Positions 1-6,393 of a stretch of DNA of 26,420 bases are shown here, piece after piece (position 1 is the first letter of the stretch; each line of letters begins with the position of its first letter). This DNA comes from CAYQEC01 sp964416425 (GTDB taxonomy: Bacteria > Actinomycetota > Acidimicrobiia > Spongiisociales > UBA5794). The stretch lies in assembly GCA_964416425.1 (NCBI GenBank), contig CAYQEC010000030.1, positions 1 through 26,420 on the forward strand, in the 5' to 3' direction. A program made the translations under genes and the position numbers. Under the pieces are notes generated by a model, which did no database searches, was not told the origin of the DNA, and was given only the letters and a program-made list of their open reading frames with translations.

Positions 1-45
1 TCTTGCATGCCATGCAAGCGCTCTGCCGAACTGAGCTACAGCCCC
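1..45 (-). tRNA. tRNA-Ala (GGC), 5' part, cut by window edge
   Basis: Read on the minus strand, the gene begins at position 45 with acceptor strand GGGGCTG, followed by TA, D-stem GCTC/GAGC and anticodon stem CTTGC/GCAAG enclosing the loop ATGGCAT. The anticodon GGC decodes alanine GCC/GCU. The variable loop, T-arm and 3' acceptor strand lie beyond the left edge, so CCA encoding cannot be judged. It lies 17 nt after the rsfS stop codon. Confidence 0.93.
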
Positions 46-56
46 GTGGACCGACG

Positions 57-62
57 ATTGTA
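57..62 (-). promoter_or_regulatory. Possible -10 box of tRNA-Ala
   Basis: The minus strand reads TACAAT, one base from the TATAAT consensus, directly after the rsfS stop codon. A transcription start 6-8 nt downstream would fall about 5 nt before the mature tRNA 5' end. No good -35 hexamer is visible at 16-18 bp. The tRNA could therefore be transcribed on its own as well as by read-through from rsfS. Confidence 0.45.
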
Positions 63-446
63 TCAGGCGTCGGCGGCAGCCGGTTCGAAGTCGAGAACCG
101 GGGCGTCGGCCCACAACCTCTCCAGCTGGTAGTAGTCCCGGGTCTCCTGGTCGAACACGTGCACCACCACGTCGCCGTAGTCGAGCAGCACCCAGTGGCC
201 GTGCTCCTTCCCCTCCCGGCGCAGCGGCTTACGGTCCAGGTCGCGGTGGAGCCGCTCCTCGACCTCGTCGACCAGGCTCTTGACGTGCCGCGTCGAGGTG
301 CCGGTGGCGATGACGAAGACGTCGGTGACAACCACCTTCTCGGAGACGTCCAGCAACGCGATGTCCTGGCCCTTCTTCCCGCTGATCGCGGCCGCAGCTG
401 CCTCGGCGGCTGCGATAGCGTCTCGATCTGCGCTGATGGTGCTCAA
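63..446 (-). CDS. rsfS: Ribosomal silencing factor RsfS
   Basis: This 127-residue protein belongs to the RsfS/YbeB/Iojap family. Family members bind ribosomal protein L14 and block joining of the 50S and 30S subunits when nutrients are scarce. The family core is visible as GQDIALLDVSEKVVVTD near residues 26-42, then the FVIATGTSTRHVKSL stretch, and HGHWVLLDYGDVVVHVF near residues 82-98. Length is normal for the family. The start is TTG at 446, in a TTGA overlap with the stop of the upstream LytR_C gene; a GGAG-type ribosome binding site lies a few bases before it. Position after nadD and the LytR-like gene is the usual actinobacterial order and suggests translational coupling. Confidence 0.95.
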   Translation of the reverse strand: MSTISADRDAIAAAEAAAAAISGKKGQDIALLDVSEKVVVTDVFVIATGTSTRHVKSLVDEVEERLHRDLDRKPLRREGKEHGHWVLLDYGDVVVHVFDQETRDYYQLERLWADAPVLDFEPAAADA

Positions 447-1660
447 CCCTCTCCGATGGGCAGGTCCTGGCCCACAATGATAGAGACGTCCACCACTCCC
501 GACGGCGTTCGCAGCTCCAGCAGCAGGCTCCCCCTCCCCAGGACATCCAACACCCGCTCGGCATCGGCCTGGTGCTCACGACCCTGGGCGACCACGAGGC
601 TCTCCTCGTAGTCGAACGAATCGGCGTTGTCGGTGTTGACGATCCGGAACCCGGCCCGGATCAGCGACTCGGCCACCGCCCGGGTGGTGAGGATCCGCCC
701 GTTCCCGTTGAGGATCTCGACCCGGGGTCGGTCGCCCTCGGCGAGGAGGAGATGACCGAGGCGGGAGGCGACGAACCCGGAGGCCGCATCAGCGTCGACC
801 TTGAACCCGTCCTCGACCCCGGCTGCCGACACCGCCACCACCGGCAACAGCGTCACCTGCACCTCACCGGCGGCGGTCCGGGCCAGGATCCCGGTGGCGG
901 TGTCCGCCCCGGCGCCGGCATGAGCCGCCAGCCGGTCGGTCAACTCGGGATCGTGCTCCATGGCGCCCATCAGCGCCTCCCACACCGCGGCCTGCCGCTC
1001 CAGCCATTCGAATTCGCCCGACGTCCCCCGCGTCGTCAGGATCGTCTCCACGACTTCGGGCGACCGCGGCAACGTCCCCTCTGCCGCCACCCGTAGCGGC
1101 GGGCCGTCGGGCTCCTCGACGATGAGCGGGCTCGCCAGGGCGACGTCGAGATCCGACCCGATCGCCGCGGCCAGGTCACCGGGCCCCAGCGCCAGGATGC
1201 GATCGATCCGGACCCCCAGCACGTTCGACAGGGTGAGACGGGCCAGCTCCGGCCCCTCGAACACGGTGGCGTCGGCGAGGGGAAAGTCCCCGTAGCCGGG
1301 CAGGATGTCGTAGAGGGCGGCCGGTACCAGCACCAGGGTCGCCGGCTCGTCGCCGGCTCGGGAGAGGAGGGCGAAGGCGACCCCGCGCTGCTCCTCATCG
1401 GTGAGCACGATCAGCATCGACTCAGACCCGGCCAGGGTGCGCTGCTCCTCGATCCGCAACTGCGGGGTCGCCGCCGCCCGGTCCCGCAGCTCGTGGGTCC
1501 ACTCGCTCCAGTGGTCCCGCAGCCACGGGGACGACACGATCCCCCCGACGACAAGGGCGATCAGGATGAGCCCGCCGCCCACGAGCCGGAGCCGTGCCGA
1601 CAACGACGGCGTCGTTCCCGCGGTGGTCCGCCCCCGGTCAGTCCGGCCCATAGAGCGCAT
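443..1660 (-). CDS. Membrane-anchored degenerate LCP domain + LytR_C domain protein
   Basis: This 405-residue protein has a short basic cytoplasmic N-terminus, one membrane helix (about residues 24-47) and an extracellular part. Residues about 80-260 follow the LytR-CpsA-Psr (LCP) fold pattern: a LIVLTDEEQRG strand, then VPAALYDILPGYG (112-124), then GPELARLTLSNVLGVRIDR. Residues about 310-400 form the LytR C-terminal domain (RVEILNGNG to the end). Active LCP enzymes attach glycopolymers to peptidoglycan and carry Arg-Asp in an IPRD-type motif. Here the equivalent is VPAA, so the catalytic pair is missing, and the usual Asp-x-Arg near the first strand is not recognisable. I infer a non-catalytic wall-binding or regulatory role. 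It overlaps nadD by 23 bp; an in-frame ATG at 1651 would shorten this to 14 bp. Neither start has a clear ribosome binding site. Confidence 0.8.
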   Translation of the reverse strand: MRSMGRTDRGRTTAGTTPSLSARLRLVGGGLILIALVVGGIVSSPWLRDHWSEWTHELRDRAAATPQLRIEEQRTLAGSESMLIVLTDEEQRGVAFALLSRAGDEPATLVLVPAALYDILPGYGDFPLADATVFEGPELARLTLSNVLGVRIDRILALGPGDLAAAIGSDLDVALASPLIVEEPDGPPLRVAAEGTLPRSPEVVETILTTRGTSGEFEWLERQAAVWEALMGAMEHDPELTDRLAAHAGAGADTATGILARTAAGEVQVTLLPVVAVSAAGVEDGFKVDADAASGFVASRLGHLLLAEGDRPRVEILNGNGRILTTRAVAESLIRAGFRIVNTDNADSFDYEESLVVAQGREHQADAERVLDVLGRGSLLLELRTPSGVVDVSIIVGQDLPIGEG

Positions 1661-2237
1661 GCTCGTGGATATAGGCCCACACCGGATCCGGGACCAGGAA
1701 CCGCAGGCTCCGCCCGACCCGGGCCCGGGCCCGCAGCATCGTGCCGCTGAGGTCGAGGCTGGGGGTATCGAGCCAGACGTGGTTCGCCGGGCGCAGCGTG
1801 TCGTCGACCGCCCCCCGATCCACCCCGGGCCGCGGCATCACCGCCACCGTCACCCGGGCCAGCACGTCCTCGAACCGGACCCAGGTGGGGATGCCCAGAG
1901 CGGCGTCGGCCCCCACCACCAGCACCAGCTCCTCGTCGGCCGGGATCCCCTCGAGGGTGTCGATCGTGTAGGTCCACCCGTCGCGGCTCACCTCACGATC
2001 ATCGGCGCCGAAGTAGTCCACTCCCGCCACCGCCAACTCCGTCATGCGCCAGCGATGCTCGGCCGCCGAGACCCGGCGGCCCGCCTTCTGCCACGGCGCT
2101 CCAGCCGGGAGGAACGTGACCACGTCGAGATCGAGCTCGCGAAAGGCGGCCTCGCCGGCGAGAAGGTGAGCGAGATGGGGAGGGTCGAAGGTTCCACCGA
2201 GGATGCCGCGTCGCACGTCGGGCAGGATAGGCCGCAC
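1638..2237 (-). CDS. nadD: Nicotinate-nucleotide adenylyltransferase NadD
   Basis: This 199-residue cytoplasmic enzyme joins nicotinate mononucleotide and ATP to give deamido-NAD, a step of NAD synthesis. The nucleotidyltransferase signature GGTFDPPHLAHL is at residues 14-25, with the HxxH pair H21/H24. The second phosphate-binding motif appears as LSGTMLR near residues 166-172, in place of the common ISSTxIR. Length is typical. The start is GTG at 2237; another GTG lies seven codons in, and since GGTFDP normally sits close to the N-terminus both are possible. The first 200 or so bases lie inside the open frame of the upstream M23-like gene. The 3' end overlaps the LytR_C gene, as expected for a coupled nadD-lytR-rsfS unit. 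Confidence 0.93.
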   Translation of the reverse strand: MRPILPDVRRGILGGTFDPPHLAHLLAGEAAFRELDLDVVTFLPAGAPWQKAGRRVSAAEHRWRMTELAVAGVDYFGADDREVSRDGWTYTIDTLEGIPADEELVLVVGADAALGIPTWVRFEDVLARVTVAVMPRPGVDRGAVDDTLRPANHVWLDTPSLDLSGTMLRARARVGRSLRFLVPDPVWAYIHEHALYGPD

Positions 2238-2712
2238 CCGCCGCCGTCGGCACCAGCCGCAACCCGCCCGAGAGCCCGCTCCGGCATCGCAGCCAACCCT
2301 CCGGATCCTGGTACACGCCGTCGACCCGAACCGAGAAGTGCAGTGCCGCCACGTCGTGATCGAGTCCGCTGCTGCCCAGCCGGGTGGAGCGTCCCACCCA
2401 CTGCCCGGCCGCCACGTCGATCGACGCCAAGTACGAGTACGAAGTGCGGAGGCCGCCGCCGTGGTCGACCGTCACCGACGACATGCCGGCCACCGATCCG
2501 GCGAAGGTGACCTGGCCCGTCCAGGCGGGGAACACGGGTGTGCCGAGCGGCGCCTCGAGATCGATCCCCCAGTGGCCCCCGAAGCGGCCGACCGGGCCGA
2601 AGGCCCGGACGATCGCTCCCGGCACCGGCGGCTCCAGCTTCACGCACGGCACCGCGGGATGGATGGCACCGATCGTCAGCGCCACCAGCAGCGGTATGGC
2701 TCCCAACACCAT
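1999..2712 (-). CDS. Secreted LytM/M23-like protein lacking both catalytic histidines
   Basis: The start is taken as ATG 2712: a GAGGTGG ribosome binding site lies just upstream, and the first 20 residues form a hydrophobic signal peptide ending near HPAVPC. Residues 32-141 are a peptidase family M23 (LytM) domain. The zinc ligands are present: H47 and D51 (HWGID) and H125 (ALHFSVRVDG). The two catalytic histidines are replaced: Y94 stands where the family has YAHL, and A123 stands for the first His of HLHFE. It is therefore probably not an active endopeptidase but a binding or activator protein, as known for degenerate LytM factors. Residues 159-237 are Arg/Gly-rich, read over the start of nadD in another frame and look unlike protein selected for function. 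The true C-terminus may differ if a frameshift is present. Confidence 0.7.
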   Translation of the reverse strand: MVLGAIPLLVALTIGAIHPAVPCVKLEPPVPGAIVRAFGPVGRFGGHWGIDLEAPLGTPVFPAWTGQVTFAGSVAGMSSVTVDHGGGLRTSYSYLASIDVAAGQWVGRSTRLGSSGLDHDVAALHFSVRVDGVYQDPEGWLRCRSGLSGGLRLVPTAAGAAYPARRATRHPRWNLRPSPSRSPSRRRGRLSRARSRRGHVPPGWSAVAEGGPPGLGGRASLAHDGVGGGGSGLLRRR

Positions 2713-2745
2713 CGTGTCCACCTCGGAGCCACCGGCCGCCCGGTC

Positions 2746-2751
2746 AGCGTA
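2746..2751 (-). promoter_or_regulatory. Possible -10 box of the M23-like gene
   Basis: The minus strand reads TACGCT, which would give a transcription start about 27 nt before the ATG at 2712. A 10-bp perfect palindrome, GAACCGGTTC, lies at 2772-2781 in the upstream promoter region and could be an operator. No convincing -35 is seen. Confidence 0.3.
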
Positions 2752-2826
2752 CCGCGACGATGCCGCCAAAGGAACCGGTTCGGGGAAGACAGAGGAGCGG
2801 GGGCGGGTCGAGCCGCCGCCGGGGCG

Positions 2827-3222
2827 CTAGGAGGTGGCGCGGGCTGGCGTCATGCTCGGCCCGGCGAGGCTGGTCGCCATCTCGCGCAGCTCCTGGGGCC
2901 GGAACGGCTTGGCCAGATAGGCGTTGGCGCCCCGCTCGGACGCCTCCCGCCGCACTGCCTCGTGGACGTCTCCGGTGAGCATCATGACGACGACGTCCTC
3001 GGTGGCGGGATCAGACCGGATCGCGGTGAGAACCTCCCACCCGGACATGCCGGGAAGGCCAACGTCCAGGATCACCAGATCCGGCTGGCATTCCCCGACG
3101 GCGGCCAGCCCACTCGGCCCGTCGAAACGCATCTCGACATCGAACCCAGCCGGTCGCAGGCACACCTCGATCAGCCTCTGGATCACCTGTGAATCCTCGA
3201 CTACCAGCACACGCTTGGTCAC
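2827..3222 (-). CDS. Stand-alone CheY-like receiver protein
   Basis: This 131-residue protein is a single response-regulator receiver domain with no output domain. The full phosphorylation set is visible: acidic pair E9/D10, phospho-acceptor D53 (LVILDVGLPGMSG), switch Thr T83 (MMLTGD), Y102 and the conserved K105 (KPF). It should receive phosphate from a histidine kinase and act through protein contacts. No kinase gene is in the window. The start is GTG at 3222 with GAGGAG about 8 nt upstream. It lies between proA and the M23-like gene, in the same direction, with spacers of 146 and 114 bp, so cotranscription is possible but not shown. Its target is unknown. Confidence 0.9.
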   Translation of the reverse strand: MTKRVLVVEDSQVIQRLIEVCLRPAGFDVEMRFDGPSGLAAVGECQPDLVILDVGLPGMSGWEVLTAIRSDPATEDVVVMMLTGDVHEAVRREASERGANAYLAKPFRPQELREMATSLAGPSMTPARATS

Positions 3223-3368
3223 GCTGCGCGCTCCTCAATCCTGTCGATTCCCACTCCACCTAGCGAGGCAGGTGCCCGCGCCGTACCTTCGCAGCAGGTA
3301 TCGACCCTTGGCGTGAGGAACTTGAGACGATCGACCGAACGCCCCCGTAGTCGGCGAGAATCGGCAGC

Positions 3369-4868
3369 TCAGCGACCGATGTCGGGGTTCTGCTGCACGG
3401 CGCGGCTCCGCACCGTGTACACGGAGTCTCCCGACAGCACGCCGCCCCTCCCGAAGAGGCGTCCGGCCTGCCAGTTGGAGAGTCCCAGCTCGGGCTTGTC
3501 GAGGGCGTACTGGCCGTCCACCCAACGGGTGAAGCCGTTGCCGACGAACGGGGCGTCGACCATGTCGAAGAAGCGGCGGTGCTCGGTGGCGTCCTCCGAG
3601 ACGAGGCTGGCGGCGAACCGCGGACTCTGCTCGTTGAACAGGCGCACCGCGGTGTCCACGTCCGGCACGATCGCCAGCGTGACCTCCGGGCTCTCCTCCC
3701 ACTCCCACTCGCGGCCGAGCTGGTCGCGGGCGATGACCTCGGTGCGGGCCTCCACGGTGGGGCCCTCCGCCCGGCTGATCTCGGACGCGGCGAACCACTC
3801 CGACGGGATCCGGCCCTCGTCGCCGGCGGCGACGCGCAGCTTCGAGACCGTACCGCGCCAGCGCCCGGCGCCGTCCAGCGCGTCGAGGAACGCCGGAACC
3901 AGGTCCTCGGCTCGCGACGCGACGATGCAGCACGTGTTGAGGGTGTTGCACACCTTGCGGTCGAGTGAGTGGATCACCGCGGCCCGGAAAGCTTCGGCCT
4001 CGGCCGATTCCGCCGCCACGATCCATGCCCCCCCGGTCCCGTGCAGGCTGACCGGGATCCCCGCCTGGCGGGCGACCGCTCCGAGCTGGGCGACGGCGGC
4101 ACCCGACCCGCGCGCCACCGCCAGGGAGAGACGAGAATCGGAGAACATGGCCCAGCCGGCGGCCCGCGACGCCCGGTCCACCAGCGAGGCGGCCCCGAGC
4201 GGGAGACCGGCCTCCTCCAGGGCCGGGTCGAGGGCGTGCTCGACGATAGCCCGCGCCGTGCCGAGGGCGGCCGATCCGATGCGGAACACCACCGTGTTGC
4301 CGCCTCGCATCACCCCGGTGGCGTCGGCGAAGACGTTGGGACGACCCTCGAACACGAACCCGACCACCCCGAGTCCGGCCCGGATCTGTTCGAGGTGCCA
4401 GCCTTCGTGGCGAATGGTTTCGATGACCGCCCCACGCCCCGAGGGAGCACCCGCCCACAGCCACAACCCGTCGACCATGCCGGCCCGCATCCGTTCCGAC
4501 AGGACGAGCCGGGTCGTGGTTGCGCCCCGGCTCTGCGCCTGCTCCACGTCGGCCCGGTTGGCGGCCGCGATCGGGGCGAACACGTCCTCGTCCTCGAGAC
4601 GGCGGGCGAAGGCCTCGTAGAAGGCGGTGATCTGGTCGTCGCTCACGGTCGCCATCCGGGAGAAGGCCTCGGCGGCCGTCCCTACCGCCGCCTGCGCCAC
4701 CGCCCAGTCGGCCGCCGGAACGTGGAGCAGGTCGCCGGTGGTCTGCACCACCACCAGCCGGTCCCCCTCCTCGAAGGAGGCCGCCAGCTCGTCCGACACC
4801 GTCGCCACCCGGTCCCCGCCGTAGGGGATCTGCATGCCTGCCATCAACTGGGTCAACTGATCACTCAT
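3369..4868 (-). CDS. proA: Divergent ProA-like aldehyde dehydrogenase (glutamate-5-semialdehyde dehydrogenase family)
   Basis: This 499-residue protein is longer than the usual 415-430 of ProA. From about residue 60 it follows ProA: LGVVGFVFEGRPNV matches the family's LGVIGVIYEARPNV, KVCNTLNT carries the probable catalytic cysteine C307, and the C-terminus LFGRGGVLSGDSVYTVR matches the end of ProA. ProA reduces gamma-glutamyl phosphate with NADPH in proline synthesis; proB is 1.5 kb away. Two things are odd. There is an extra N-terminal module of about 58 residues (containing GDRLVVVQTTGDLLHV). The ProA signature around HI..YGS.HS is not conserved; the aligned stretch reads FNEQSPRFAASL. The start ATG 4868 is supported by a -10 box 7 nt upstream, which implies a leaderless mRNA. 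Another aldehyde dehydrogenase activity cannot be excluded. Confidence 0.78.
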   Translation of the reverse strand: MSDQLTQLMAGMQIPYGGDRVATVSDELAASFEEGDRLVVVQTTGDLLHVPAADWAVAQAAVGTAAEAFSRMATVSDDQITAFYEAFARRLEDEDVFAPIAAANRADVEQAQSRGATTTRLVLSERMRAGMVDGLWLWAGAPSGRGAVIETIRHEGWHLEQIRAGLGVVGFVFEGRPNVFADATGVMRGGNTVVFRIGSAALGTARAIVEHALDPALEEAGLPLGAASLVDRASRAAGWAMFSDSRLSLAVARGSGAAVAQLGAVARQAGIPVSLHGTGGAWIVAAESAEAEAFRAAVIHSLDRKVCNTLNTCCIVASRAEDLVPAFLDALDGAGRWRGTVSKLRVAAGDEGRIPSEWFAASEISRAEGPTVEARTEVIARDQLGREWEWEESPEVTLAIVPDVDTAVRLFNEQSPRFAASLVSEDATEHRRFFDMVDAPFVGNGFTRWVDGQYALDKPELGLSNWQAGRLFGRGGVLSGDSVYTVRSRAVQQNPDIGR

Positions 4869-4875
4869 GGACCGG

Positions 4876-4881
4876 AGGGTA
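4876..4881 (-). promoter_or_regulatory. -10 box, leaderless start of proA-like gene
   Basis: The minus strand reads TACCCT, then 7 nt (CCGGTCC), then the ATG at 4868. Transcription would begin at or within a base or two of the start codon, and no ribosome binding site is present. The 16-bp element TACCCTCCGGTCCATG is nearly the same as the one of the divergent methyltransferase gene. Confidence 0.6.
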
Positions 4882-4991
4882 CCGCCCCGGCCCGGGCGGG
4901 GAAACCGGGTGGCGGTCCGCCTCCGGTGACCGGAACCCGAATCTCGGCCAGGGTGCACTCTCCCGTCGCTCGAGAGTCAAGTGGGGTTCCG

Positions 4992-4997
4992 TACACT
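4992..4997 (+). promoter_or_regulatory. -10 box, leaderless start of methyltransferase gene
   Basis: TACACT is followed by 7 nt (CCGGGCC) and ATG at 5005, the arrangement expected of a leaderless actinobacterial promoter. Two small inverted repeats lie in the upstream spacer: CCGGT-G-ACCGG at 4923-4933, and ACTCTC/GAGAGT at 4957-4962 and 4972-4977. The second covers the -35 position and may be an operator. Confidence 0.6.
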
Positions 4998-5004
4998 CCG
5001 GGCC

Positions 5005-5865
5005 ATGGAGCGCTACACCCACGGACACGACCCGATCGTGGTCGACGCCCACGCCCGGCGCACCGCCGAGGAGGCCGCCGCCTTCCTCCTCCCCCACTTG
5101 GAGCCCGGGATGCGCATCCTCGATCTGGGGTGCGGTCCGGGCACGATCACGGTCGGGTTGGCCCGCTACGTCGCCCCCGCCGAGGTGGTCGGCGTCGACC
5201 GGTCCGAGGAGGTTCTCACCCGGGCACGGTCCCATGCCGCCGAGCAGCACATGGACCGGGTGCGCTTCGTGACCGCTTCGGTCTACGACCTGCCCTTTGT
5301 GACCGACAGCTTCGACGTCGTCTACGCCCACCAGGTCCTGCAACACCTGGCGGAACCGGTGACCGCCCTGCTGGAGGCGCGGCGGGTCCTGCGCCCCGGC
5401 GGGTACCTGGCGGTGCGGGACGGCGACTTCGGCACCTTCACCCACCACCCGCACCAGCCGCTGCTCGATCGCTGGCTCACCGTCTACGCCGCGGTGGCCC
5501 GGTCCAACGGGGGCGAGCCGGAAGCGGGAAGGCGCCTCCTGGAGTGGGTGACGGCAGCCGGGTTCGAACACCCCCACGCCACCACGTCGTCGTGGCTCTT
5601 CGCCGATCCGGCATCCCGAGCGGAGTGGGCGGCGCTGTGGGCGGGGCGCATCGTGGTACCGCACTTCGCCGACCGCGCCGTCGAGCTGGGAGTCGCGACG
5701 CGGCACGAGCTGGAGCAGATCGGAGCCGCCTTCGCCTCCTGGGCCGCCGACCCGGTCGGGTGGTTCGCCCTCATCCACGGCGAGGTGCTCGCTCAGAAGG
5801 GTGGCGGCACCGCCTCCTCGACGATTGGTGGGAACCGGGGAAGGTCCTCCCGGGTCAGCGAGTAG
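5005..5865 (+). CDS. Class I SAM-dependent methyltransferase
   Basis: This 286-residue cytoplasmic protein has the Rossmann-type methyltransferase fold. Motif I ILDLGCGPGTITV lies near residues 39-51, the acidic ribose-binding strand is VVGVDRS, motif II region is DSFDVVYAHQVLQHL, and LRPGGYLAVRDGD follows as motif III. This is the UbiE/Methyltransf_11 type; the substrate cannot be named. ATG 5005 is preferred over the upstream in-frame GTG 4981 because a TACACT box sits 7 nt before it. It is one of only two plus-strand genes in the window, inserted between proB/GNAT and proA. The last 73 bp overlap the end of the convergent GNAT gene, so about 24 C-terminal residues (after HGEVLAQK) are encoded opposite GNAT codons. 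Confidence 0.85.
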   Translation: MERYTHGHDPIVVDAHARRTAEEAAAFLLPHLEPGMRILDLGCGPGTITVGLARYVAPAEVVGVDRSEEVLTRARSHAAEQHMDRVRFVTASVYDLPFVTDSFDVVYAHQVLQHLAEPVTALLEARRVLRPGGYLAVRDGDFGTFTHHPHQPLLDRWLTVYAAVARSNGGEPEAGRRLLEWVTAAGFEHPHATTSSWLFADPASRAEWAALWAGRIVVPHFADRAVELGVATRHELEQIGAAFASWAADPVGWFALIHGEVLAQKGGGTASSTIGGNRGRSSRVSE

Positions 5866-6383
5866 AGGGCGGCGTCCCGCCCCTCCCCGTGGACCATCAG
5901 GCCGTGGTGGAGCACTCCCTCGAAGCGGGCGCCGACCCGCTCGGCGACCCGGCGGCTGGCGGCGTTGCCCACCGCGGCCACGATCCCGACCCGTATCAAG
6001 TCGAGGTCCTCGAAGGCGAAACGGGCCGCCAGGAACGTGGCCCGGGTGGCGACGCCGCGCCGGGTCCACGACGTCCGCACCCAGTAGCCGAGATTGGCGT
6101 TGCGATGACGGGGGTCGATCTTGTTGATGCCGCTCGACCCGAGCGCGGTGCCGGTGGCGACGTCTTCGATGAGGAAGGCATGGGCGCCGTTGTGCCACAT
6201 CTCGGCCTGTGCCCCCACCCAGGTGGCGGTGTCGCGGTGCCGGTACTCCGGATGGCACCAGTCCTCCCACACGGAGATCTCGGCGACAGACTCCATCGTG
6301 GCCTCGTGGACGGCGTCGACGTCCTGCACCCGGTACTGGCGAATCCGGATCACGCCGTCGCAGAGGCTGGCACGCACGGTCAC
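5793..6383 (-). CDS. GNAT-family N-acetyltransferase, RimJ/RimL type
   Basis: This 196-residue protein has a GNAT fold. It begins with IRIRQYRVQDVDAVHEA (RimJ/RimL-like), has the strand LGSSGINKID, then GYWVRTSWTRRGVAT, where RRGVAT forms the acetyl-CoA pyrophosphate loop. NAASRRVAERVGARFEGVL follows, which is typical for this subfamily. It probably acetylates an amino group of a protein, peptide or small molecule; the target is unknown. The start is GTG at 6383 with GGGAG 5 nt upstream, 10 bp after the proB stop, so it is probably the last gene of the rplU-rpmA-obgE-proB operon. The 3' end overlaps the convergent methyltransferase by 73 bp. Confidence 0.85.
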   Translation of the reverse strand: MTVRASLCDGVIRIRQYRVQDVDAVHEATMESVAEISVWEDWCHPEYRHRDTATWVGAQAEMWHNGAHAFLIEDVATGTALGSSGINKIDPRHRNANLGYWVRTSWTRRGVATRATFLAARFAFEDLDLIRVGIVAAVGNAASRRVAERVGARFEGVLHHGLMVHGEGRDAALYSLTREDLPRFPPIVEEAVPPPF

Positions 6384-6393
6384 GGCAGCTCCC

